Below are positions 54,469 to 64,000 of a DNA stretch of 64,000 nucleotides, piece by piece. The DNA is from Rhizophagus irregularis (lineage: Eukaryota > Glomeromycota > Glomeromycetes > Glomerales > Glomeraceae): the NCBI RefSeq assembly GCF_026210795.1, contig NC_089435.1, forward strand, positions 2,480,001 to 2,544,000, written 5' to 3'. Below the pieces are notes generated by a model, which made no database searches, was not told the DNA's origin, and saw only the letters and a program-made list of their open reading frames with translations. Within the stretch, counting starts at the first letter, position 1, and every line of letters starts with the position of its first letter. The position numbers and the translations under genes were made by a program.

Positions 54469-57400
54469 TTAAATAACTTTAAAAAAGAAATCATTTCTTA
54501 AATAATGCTTATTTTCCAGATTATGATTATCCTTGCATCTTGAATTACAATCATGTACAAAATGCACTTTCTGAACTTTTTCTATGACCGTTAATGGAAA
54601 AATCTTGCAATAAGTATCATCATGCCGAAGAACAAAAATTGGACATTCCAATCTGTTATGATTTTTGCAGATATCCTCAAACCAATCAACATAAATAAAT
54701 GGGTATAGATATCCATCATTACTTTTGTGTTTGAAAATACCTTTTATAACTGCATAACTTTCACCATAATCAGCCACTTGTATTGTTACTACATCATCTA
54801 TACTCAAATGGCATTGAACCTCAGCATTATGCACATCTTGAATGTAAGATGCATATTCATAAAAATTACAAGTTTTGTTAATGAGTGATGAGTTATATCC
54901 AAAACTTTCATATGCAAGAGCTAAGTCAGTTCTGAACGAAACTGTATCAATTCCAATATTTGTATTGCGAACAGACACTGGCTTTCTTAGCATTATATTT
55001 CGAAAATAACTAGATGGTGAACAAACTATTAAAAATATTAGCAAGTAATGACCATTTTAACTATTTATAATAAATATGTCAATTACCTTTAAATTCTTTA
55101 TTATCTGTCTCTGAACTTTCCATAATAAACCAATCTTTAAACAAATGACTAAAGTCTTGAAATAAATTCATGAATTCAACACTATGCTGTAAGTTTCGAG
55201 GATCAATTCCACCATCTGAAAGATGCCGAATGGCTTGCAAAGTTGTATAATATTTTAATAAATCAAATTCAATATTCTTGCAATTAGTATGCGGAACTTT
55301 ATTTTTAAAGATGCGATGGACCATTTCCTTTGTTCCAACTGCAGTATTTACAAGAGTGCCAAAAGTTCTTACATGCCGTGATAAATGATAACTAGCATGA
55401 AGATTTGGGAGGCCTACAAAGTCATCAAATAACTGCATTTGGTATAATTTAGTTATTAGAATGAAATCAAATGTTTTTTAACACAAGAAAAGTTATTTTT
55501 TGGTTCAAAACCTAATACAACTCTTGAGATTTACAACACAGAGTCACTTCTGCAAGTTGCTAATCTCATTTAAAATTCAATAATATCAATATAATTAATA
55601 TAATTAATGTATATATAAACTGAACTTTACCTCAACCAATGCTTCTCGTTCTTTTTTCAAATATCTTTCAAGTTCAATACGATCATCAATTGTTAAAGAA
55701 ATCTTAAATGTTAATTGAGAGCACTTCGCTACAATTGCCCAGCATTTAATAATTGCATTAATCACTTGATTGCGATTTAGTTTTATTCGTCTCTGTAATT
55801 TGTCCATTTCTTGTTGCTTCAAACAATTAATAGTCAGTGATCTATTTAATATAAATGGCATTACCATTCCTAATCGAATACGATCTGACATCATAAAGCT
55901 TTCAAGATGACTAATAGGATTTGGAAGCTTTGACCATTGTTTGGGATATTCAAATGATTTCCATTCTCTAATAAAATTTCGTTCACCTTCTGGAGATAGC
56001 ATAGTGATCATTAATTTAAGTAGTTTTAATGTCTTGCCAGCTATTATATGGTAAATATCCTGTGGTGACTGCAAGTGACGTTCCCATTGAAGCTGATCAA
56101 AAATTGGCAAACTGGTTTGCAAACCATATTCTTTTGCAATATTATTTCGTTCTTCTAAAGTTAAAGCTGTAAAAATATTTTTGAATTGGATGTTAGTAAT
56201 ATGATGATAATGAGAAATACTAGCAATATCCAATGTAATATCTGTTGCATTTTCTTTTGCAAGGCATGTTCTACATCCTCTTATTGCATTATGTCGTTTT
56301 ACACCTGTTAAATCATTGCCTTGGGGTAGGTCTGCAGTTATACATTCAAGTCCAGCTATGATCCAACAATCTCTTCCTTGGATATTCATCAAAATTCCTT
56401 TTTCCAATTGTTTCATATCTTTAATAAAAGGATGAATGAAATCTTTAAAGCAACCGCCAAAAGGAATAAAGCCCAAGACGAAATGATTACGAAGATGTTT
56501 TCTCATTTCAAATGGCATATTCCCTAACTGAATATATACTCCTCCTAATGAATGATAAGTGTTCCTATACGTTCCAAAATCATCATAATAGATATCAATA
56601 AATATCTTTAAAATTCTGAAATTGTTATATGATGATGGTGGTGAACTTAGAGCAGAATACTCGCATGGATGCATATAATCTAATGTTGCATCCCGTAATT
56701 TCCAATGGCCATTGTTTTTGTATAATATTTCTTTAATAAAAAGACTGTTAGTAATAATAGTTGAATCACGAACAATTGTAATATCAACTTTTTTAATGAT
56801 CTTGTAAGTATTTGCAATAATACTACCCTCTTCCAAATGCTGATCTATCAGCCACAATTGTGATTCACTTGTAATGGAGCGAACGTTACTATGAAAATTG
56901 TTTGGCAATTCATAATAAGTACAAATCCGTTGTATTTTTATTTGAAGTTCATCATTAATGGATACTATTGATCGTATTCGTCCAAATCTTCGTTTGCCAT
57001 TTTCTTTATATATAATAAATTCATTTGGATAATAAATTTCTAAGTACAAAGATATATAAGATGAACAACAATGTTAATAACATTAATAATAGCAATAAAT
57101 CAAGTAAATCAAATATACCTCTATTGATAGTTATTTTTTCTTGGCCAAATAATGGTGATTCAGCCCAGAGGTCTCCATGCCAATATTCCTTTTTTTCTTC
57201 AGCTTCTATACCTGGTCCAAAATACAACTTGTCATATAGTAACGGATTATTTAATATATTCTGAATGATATCACGAATCGATAAATAGTAACAAAGCTTT
57301 GTTCCTTTAGAAGTGGATGGTGTTTTCTTCAGATTTATTTAAATAGAGCGTGTTCTTATTGGCATCAATGGTAACCGATTTCTCCATTGCCGAAACCTTC

Positions 57401-58444
57401 TTATATTTTTTACAACATCTTTTACTTCAAACTTTTAATGTTGTAATATTTCTACTAAATCATTATATGCGTTTGTTGCTATATATTGATATAAATCTTT
57501 ATTAGAATAGACCATTAAATGCATTAGTTATAGAAATAAACTTACATATATTGTGTTTCTGCACCCAACAAAATAACAATGCAGAAGTCAAATTTTCAAA
57601 GTAGGGTGCAAAACTTCCATTTATATTCAACATATGGTCACTATCTATTGATGAATCAACTATTTTTTCTTCATACTTTATTACAAATATAAAAGGATCA
57701 ATTTTATTAAAAAAATACTAACAGTATCAGTGACAATAACTAGAGATGAAAGTTTAATGATTCAGTTTGTAAGAATGGAATTGAACTGATTGAGCTTTAC
57801 ATAACTATAAAATCCTAGTACTCAGTTTTCTAAAGAAGTAAGAAATGAATAAATAAATTTAAAGATTACTACTTACATTATCATTATCATCAATGATATT
57901 ATCACCATCATCATCATCATCATCATAATAAACATTTTCATCATTGTAGTCATCTTCTTCACCATAGTTATCATTCTCTTCTTCAATATGGTTATCATCA
58001 GCTTCCTCATCATAGTTATCAACTTCCTCACCATAGTTATCATCATTTTCTTCACTAATGTAATTATCAGCTTCACTATAGTGATCATTATTTTCTTCAA
58101 TGCTAATGTCATCATCATTATTCTTTTCATTGTGGTAATTATCACTTTCAACCTCCATTTCATCTTGCAATTCAGTTTCACTGCCTTCCTTATTATCTGT
58201 ATTTAGTGCTATAAAAACCATTATAAAAACATTAGAATTATAATATTAATTATTAAATTCTGAATAATATCATCAAAATCATAATGTTGGCCAAAATTTG
58301 TTGGCTGTAAATCAGAAATTTAGCCAAATTTGGACACTTACATGAACCAAGATGTCTATGTTTTTGAAGAATATTACGTCCAGAAAAGTTTGTACTTTCA
58401 CGTAAAGAGAATGGCTTAGTTAATGAAAGTCGACTTTTACGCAT
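54469..58444 (-). pseudogene. Tnp2-like (CACTA-type) transposase gene, 7 exons, two stops
   Basis: Exons (minus): 58444-58342, 58208-57877, 57675-57546, 57478-57119, 57039-55631, 55432-55087, 55025-54469; 1079 codons with consistent phases. Only two breaks are seen: in-frame TAA at 57437-57435 and 57341-57339. The start is basic (MRKSRLSLTK), exon 2 is an acidic low-complexity region, and exons 3-4 have YFENLTSALLFCWVQKHNI and EYWHGDLWAESPLF. Exon 5 has DDFGTYRNTYHSLGG, LGFIPFGGCFKDF, DLPQGND and CRTCLA. Exon 6 has LPNLHASYHLSRHVRTFG and NTAVGTKEMVHRIFK. These match my memory of CACTA/Tnp2-type transposases with their DUF4218-like part, and the same layout occurs widely in Rhizophagus. I find no CACTA ends. 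Confidence 0.75.
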
Positions 58445-58676
58445 TTTAATTTTAAAAAAGCATGTAATTATATGAGGTTTTGCTATATATAACTTTAAAT
58501 AGTTAATTCGTGATTCGTGTAACAATCAGAGAAAATCATGTGATTTAATTAGTGTCGATCGGGGATAAGAACATATATCGTTTTATATAATAAACAGAAA
58601 ACTGTTAGAATCTCTCTCGCGTTACCCAATACAACCATGTAAACTTTTTCGCGTTACTTGTTATTACTCTACAAAT
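58445..58676. promoter_or_regulatory. Divergent promoter region
   Basis: The 232 bp between two ATGs pointing away from each other (58444 minus and 58677 plus) contains the left TIR of the plus-strand transposon, a TATATAA near 58489 (read from the minus side) and TATATAA near 58585. Whether one promoter serves both genes is inference. Confidence 0.4.
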
Positions 58677-61600
58677 ATGACAAAAGATAAAAATTATGAT
58701 GTTTCCTTAGTTTCTGTGGGAACTATTGATTCAGAATTACACTTCGGACCTTTTCGTATGAATGGTGGATAGTTTGCAATCAAGAAATGGAATTTCTGGT
58801 TCCTATTCGTCTGCATATGAAAGTAGTAACCCATTTAAGTGGACATGACTTTATTTTAACAGTGGTGAAAGGTAATAGGGAACATTTTGAACAGCCAGGG
58901 TACATTTGCACTTGTGAATCTTTTTATACTACTGAGCCGAGTATTTCTAGTTCCAACGCGATATCTACAGTTTATCAACAAATGTTTCATACTAAAACCA
59001 GATTTTCAGGTCCTATGATAATGGGCTTTGACAAGCCAGATATTTGTAAAAAATTATTAGAAGGAGTTTTATTTCGTCCATATTTTGTTAATCTTGAGCT
59101 GGTACGCATTTTTGTATTTGGGATTGCAAGATCTGAAAATGATCAATGGGGATATGCTGGAGTTGGATTTAAATCAAGTTTTTTGTTTTATTTGGCAAAG
59201 GAGCGTTGTTTATTTCTTCAAGAATTTGAAGAAGATGTATGTAAAGTAACAATAATATACAAAATGGAAGTTGAAAAAATATATTGTGCAAGCACACCTA
59301 ATCTTGTATGGGAAAGAATTTTTAGCGAACAAGGAACAAAAGTTGCCAAATTAAAAACATTTACTGGAAGAATGCTATTTGGAATTGAAAACACTATAAC
59401 ACAACGATTAATTCAGACTCTAAAAATTCCTTCTTGTTCATTGAGCGATTGGAATAATGATGTGCTTATGGAAGAAGTTTATTCTTATCATCTCAAGCGA
59501 CGAACTATTAGTAATGTTGATTGGCGCAAGTTTCTAAACAAGTGGAAGGAGCAGGAAACGATAATTGAATTGCATAGTAATCTAAAACAATTATATCCTT
59601 TAGATCATAAATTTAGCGAACGTGAACTAAATGCATGGAGAATAATGCTTCGCAATATAGGATGTCATGATGTAACACCTTTTTCAAAACAGGATTCAAA
59701 GGTAAATATAAATAATAGTTCATCTGTAAAAAAAAAAAAAATTCTAATTATTGTATATAATTATTATAGTATGAATTTTGGACGAGATCATTGAATCATA
59801 ATATTGAAAAAAATGTATTGAAACAGCTATACGAATTTGGCTTTTTGATGTCACAACCAGTAAACTTTTATGACGTATCCAACACATTTTGGAATTGCTT
59901 TCAAGAAAGCCTAACAACCAATAAAAAAGGAGATGATGGAAAACAAAGGATACTGTCTATTATAGCAAATGATTTCAAATATGAAGAACTTCAAAAGCAA
60001 TTATCGGTATGAATTAATAAAGTAGTTGATTTCTAACCTTATAATTGTTTTTCTAAATTATTCTATATTACTAGGTTTCAAATGATTTGATATCAAAGGC
60101 ACGTATACACTGTCATCTTAATGGGCCTGGTGGTTCTTCAATGAAAAAACCTTCTTTTACGCGTGAAAAGCTACCTAGTGAAAAATTGCAAAAATTTGAA
60201 AAATTTATCAATGACAAAGCACATGTAGTTATGAGTTCATATAAAACAGATAGTAAAACTGGTGCACCAATAAAATACCTTCGTGATACCAAACAAGCCC
60301 TCTGGGAAAAATTTCATGCCGAATTTCCTAACGGAATTCATCGTACAACCTTTATGACAAAATTACAAGGAAATGAATATATATATCAAGAAGATCTAGG
60401 CGGACTTTGTTCAACTTGTAGCCGGTATGGATATGAAATATTTGTTGATATTAGAAAGCTTATTGAAAATAAGTTTATAGACAGCGTAAAAAAGGTACTT
60501 AGCTAATAAAATTCTTGTTTTTAAAGATAATTTGCTTAAACATATCATTTATTTTTTTTTTAGAAAGAATTTCTTGATGAATTGGAACAGTTACAACGAT
60601 TTTTGAAGCGAGATTATGAAAAAAATCTGATTGTTAATAATAAAGGAATAACAGAGCATAATCCTTGTATTAGTTATTGTTTACTATGGGCATTTGGAGT
60701 TTGTACAGAACAACATACACATGCATCTCAAGAATGTGCCAAATTATTTACCTTCTTTAATCGTCTTAAAAATCAGCTATCAACAGATTTACACGAAGAT
60801 CTTGATGAATATTAAAACCATTTGTTATATTATCTTGCACATCAAGTCCGTAAAGTTTATTTGAATGCCCAATTTAATGCTAATCTACTGGATTTGGATG
60901 AGAATGGCGCTGTATTAGTAGTTGATTACAAAATGAAAATACTTCCAAAAAGTGCCAGAGAAACAAAAGCAGAATTTTTTGGAAAGAAAGGTTGGACTTT
61001 ACATACAATTCTTATGTATACAAAAAAGTCCGGACATCAAGAACTTGATATTCATGCTTACGATCATTGGTCAATGGATGCGCGTCAGGACTCTTGGTTT
61101 ACAGCTTCATCCCTCCATGCTGTCATTGAATCACTGGAAAATAAGCCAAAGTGGATCACAATTATTTCAGATAATGGTCCTCATTATCATAATGCTGACC
61201 TAATGATGATTTTGGGAAATTGGTTAGAATGGTATCAAATAAATGTAAAGAAATGGATATTCTTAGAGGCAGGTGAAGCAAAAACGACCATTGACAGTCA
61301 TCATGCACAGGTACTAATAAAATAAAATAAAATAAGTGATCTGCCATTTACCTATATAATAAGTGTCGACATTTTAGATTACCCATGCAATCAAACGTCA
61401 AGTACGTCTTGGATTAGATATAATGGAAGGTGCTGATATTGAAACAGCAATTAGAGATATTTGCGGAACGTCTGTTGCACATTTAGAACCAAATCGAACA
61501 AAAGGTGAGATTAAATCAAACAAAATAATCAAAGAATATTTTATCTTTCTGACTTACTTTAGACCAAAATAAGAGAGCCAAGAATACTCTTCCTGGTAAT

Positions 61601-62909
61601 TCTAATTTATTTGAATGGACTTGGCCGGGAGAAGGATCAATGGCGGGTTATATTCTTGGTCGAGAGATTCCTAATGTTGGAGAATGGACAAATTTTTCAC
61701 CGGCACAGATATCTAATTTGCAGAAAAAAAAAATTGAAATTCCAGAACCTACGTCATCAACTCATACGACTCCCAAAAATGAATGGGTGATTGCTATGCC
61801 AAATATTTCAGGTGCGTTACCTCTTCAGCTTTTGTGAATATTATCTATCCCACATTTTGTCTCCGATTTAGGTATTGATCCTAAAAGATTGACAAGAGAA
61901 CGATTATTATTTGAATTGAAAAAATGAAATATCAATGTCATCAACACCGCTAAAAGAGACGGGTTGGTTAAGGAATTAGAACTTGGCTTGGCTAATGAAA
62001 CAGAAATGATACAAGATGGTAAGAAAAGAATTTATAAAAAAAAAAATATTGAAACAAAATGCTAATTACTATTTGTTTGGAAAAAGATATTTCCGAAAAT
62101 CAAGAAAATCAAAATATTATATGGTAAGTATACTTATTCTGAACACGTATTAGTTATTTGCTAATTAGAGATTTACCGTTCAATAGGAATTCTACTTATG
62201 AGTTTCCCTTGGAGTCTGGATGGGCGTTAAAAAGCAAGCAAAAATATGGTAAAAAAGGAGGTGGAAAACGTATATCTAAAAGAGTATGGAAACTTTTAGA
62301 AGAATATTTTTTGGAAGGGGATGTTGATAAAAGTAAAAGATTTACCGCTACTACTATGCTAGAAAATCTCAGAAATAAAGTTGAAGAAAGAGAGTTGGAT
62401 GAAGAAGAAATACCAAAACTACAAACTATTCAAGGCTGGATATCTCGTTATTCAGCACAACATCGCCAAAAAATGGCAGAAATGTCTTTGGTACGTTAGA
62501 AGGGGACCGAGTTCATAATAAAAATAAATAAATTTATAAAGAAATAATAAAATAACATGAAATAATAATATAAAAAACTGTTTGGTAAAAGAATATATAA
62601 AAATATTATAAAAATTGTAAAATCTAAAATTTGCCATTATTGAAATCGCAAGTTCAAGTTAGCTTGGAATCAGCCTTTCCCTCAAACTAAAGTTGTTAGA
62701 AATATTCATCAAAACATCGATAAAGTAGAAATTAGATAATGTTACGTCATGATGATTATAACAATTAATAAATTGGTTGTGTAACTATGCCTAGTGATCC
62801 TTTAATAAATGCGTCAAAAATGCCAATTTTTCATAAAGACTATTTGATCTACAAAAATTTACCCTGATTTAGCATAGTAATTTTCTCCGGTTGTTACACG
62901 AATCACGAA
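58507..62909 (+). mobile_element. DNA transposon with TTAA-flanked ~33 bp TIRs (4.4 kb)
   Basis: Left end TTCGTGATTCGTGTAACAA continues as TCAGAGAAAAT (58507-58536). The right end is its inverted copy with two mismatches, ending at 62909. TTAA occurs directly outside both ends (58503-58506 and 62910-62913), which fits a TTAA target duplication as in piggyBac-like elements, though the encoded protein is not an obvious piggyBac transposase. One spliced gene fills the interior. Confidence 0.75.
58677..62499 (+). pseudogene. FYR-like / DDE-type transposase gene, broken
   Basis: The likely start ATG at 58677 is one base out of frame with the main text from ~58770. Exons: to 59701, 59770-60006, 60075-60494, 60564-61310, 61378-61504, 61563-61811, 61872-62018, a small one near 62087-62123, and 62169-62499; introns are short GT-AG. 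The N-terminal third has a stretch resembling FYRN/FYRC domains (TRFSGPMIMGFD, GYAGVGFKSSF, then YCASTPNLVWERI). The middle has a cysteine pair GGLCSTCSRYGYE. The fourth exon has acidic motifs of an RNase H-fold transposase: LVVDYKMKI, TIISDNGPHYHN and EAGEAKTTIDSHHAQ. Breaks: the start-region shift, TAA at 60813-60815 (probably from CAA) and TGA near 61925. It ends with a lysine-rich helical domain. I cannot name the superfamily. Confidence 0.7.
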
Positions 62910-63141
62910 TTAATTATGGTTATAATATAGTATATATATTTAGAAAAACTTTTGTTATTTTTGATTCAATAAAGATAAAATATTTGTCTTGATAATTTTT
63001 ACATTTGATAGTAATTTTAAATAAAAAAAAAATTTTTTTTTTTGATTTTATAAAATTATTTCATCGGTAATATTGTAGCGAAACGATCGATCACGTGACC
63101 AAAATTCGGCCTAATCACGAGGTGACGATCAATGTTCGAAA

Positions 63142-63260
63142 TGTTGCATATGTTGCATATATGTAACATATCAAATATATGCAACATATCAAATATGTTC
63201 AACATATCAAATATATGCAACATATCAAATATGTTTAATTTATTTAATATATTTAATATA
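63142..63260. repeat. ~18 bp minisatellite (CAACATATCAAATAT)
   Basis: Four good and two poor copies. The array is partly self-complementary, so both strands show short open frames of N-I-C/F-N type without meaning. Confidence 0.8.
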
Positions 63261-63630
63261 TGCAATATGTTAGATATTTTTAGTCTGGTATTTTTACATA
63301 TATATAGACCTGTAATTAGATCTGTAGTTGAATGAAAAATTGAAGTTCAGTAGAAGAGTTTTCTTAATAAAAATGGTTCTAATGATTATATTGAATAAAC
63401 TGTTGCTTGAATTTAACGAAATATAAATTTGTTATCCTTTATTCGTGTTGGGAGTATATGCCGACGTACAGTGCTATACTACACGTCTGATTGAATTGTT
63501 TATTAAGTGTTTATACAAATAGTTTATTTATTGATTATACCCGCCTACCTATATACCTTCTGTTTACCCTTTTCCATTTGTTTACGTTTGTAAACGCTAA
63601 AGAACTGGCTATAACAATATTTTGGGAGTC

Positions 63631-63685
63631 AGGATCCACGTGAAATCCTTATTTTCCGTAAATAGTAAAGATTCACGTGGATCCT
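63631..63685. repeat. Perfect 14 bp inverted repeat around BamHI/CACGTG cores
   Basis: AGGATCCACGTGAA at 63631-63644 and its exact reverse complement at 63672-63685, with a 27-base AT-rich spacer. Related GGATCTTTGG and GAATCCTTAG phrases follow. Confidence 0.85.
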
Positions 63686-64000
63686 TCCCCACCTCAACGG
63701 ATCTTTGGAATTAAAAAGTTTAAAGAATCCCTAAGGATAGGAAAGAATCCTTAGAGACATTTATTTAATTTTTATTAATAGATTATTTATTGATTTTTAT
63801 TAAAATCTATTTATTAATTTATATATTTAATGTGTATTTATTTATCTCTAATATTATTGTATATATTATGTATTTCTCCAGTTAATAAAAATAAAACAAT
63901 AATTTAATATAAAATACAAAAACAACTAATAAATAAAGTTAAAAAAAAATAATAATTCAAGTTTCACAATGAAACTTATCACTTTTCCTTAATTCTTCTG

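Larger units (their letters stand above)
62910..64000. other. Terminal intergenic stretch with satellites and a hairpin
   Basis: Holds an ATATCAAATATGTTCAACAT-type ~18 bp repeat (63142-63260) and the inverted repeat at 63631-63685. The last 300 bp is plain AT-rich DNA. No gene is supported. Confidence 0.5.

Noticed and set aside
57873-58181. Methionine/lysine/threonine-rich minus frame overlapping the acidic exon
   Set aside because: Shifted-frame shadow of the GAT/GAA-rich exon of the Tnp2-like gene.
63056-63335. Two opposing short frames of the LNIFDMLHIFDM type
   Set aside because: Both come from the ATATCAAATATG minisatellite, which is nearly self-complementary.

Overview
The window is very AT-rich eukaryotic DNA: genes are split by short introns (about 58-110 bp, GT-AG, several with TACTAAC-like branch sites), poly-A/T runs are frequent, and transposons are dense. 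The gene families point to a fungus of the arbuscular-mycorrhizal type, close to Rhizophagus (Glomeromycotina). They include a BTB-TLDc protein, a Sel1-repeat/kinase protein, Argonaute, a MYND protein, a WD40-like/TRP-type channel, hAT, Tnp2-like and Ty3 elements. This assignment is inference from gene content, not a database match.

Layout. 0-2.3 kb: tandem array of a ~665 bp unit. 2.9-4.8 kb: an orphan exon and a decayed BTB-TLDc gene. 5.4-6.3 kb: a non-autonomous inverted-repeat element. 9.4-10.5 kb: MYND-finger gene (minus). 11.6-12.5 kb: inverted-repeat element built of microexon/intron modules. 13.9-18.3 kb: seven-exon ion-channel gene (plus). 20.4-21.9 kb: five-exon four-TM protein with a repeat tail (minus). 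24.2-24.7 kb: second microexon array. 26.2-27.4 kb: three-exon polytopic membrane protein (plus). 28.7-29.7 kb: minisatellites. 30.86-33.62 kb: intact hAT transposon with a perfect 8 bp target duplication. 35.9-37.3 kb: Sel1/kinase pseudogene. 38.2-39.1 kb: broken unknown gene (minus). 39.3-39.7 kb: 66 bp satellite.

From 39.9 to 53.65 kb lies a minus-strand unit of microexons around an Argonaute remnant. It is split by a young 10.8 kb Ty3/gypsy-like LTR retrotransposon (40406-51179) and carries a plus-strand ORF remnant at 52.6-53.1 kb. 54.5-58.4 kb holds a Tnp2-like transposase pseudogene (minus). 58.5-62.9 kb holds a TTAA-flanked DNA transposon (plus) encoding a protein with an FYR-like region and a DDE/D-like transposase domain. 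The end of the window has short satellites and a perfect hairpin.

The most notable observation is in the LTR retrotransposon. Its Pol frame continues from RNase H directly into a P-loop nucleoside/thymidylate-kinase-like domain of about 200 residues, before the integrase. The same element has two in-frame UGA codons between Gag and protease (the second is UGA-CUA, a known leaky context), a long Gag N-terminal extension and an unrecognised ORF in its leader. A retroelement carrying its own nucleotide kinase, plausibly to raise dTTP for reverse transcription, would be a new kind of accessory module. The second notable pattern is the recurring arrays of ~25-60 nt exon-like segments separated by ~85 nt intron-like segments, some with branch sites buried in a short inverted repeat.
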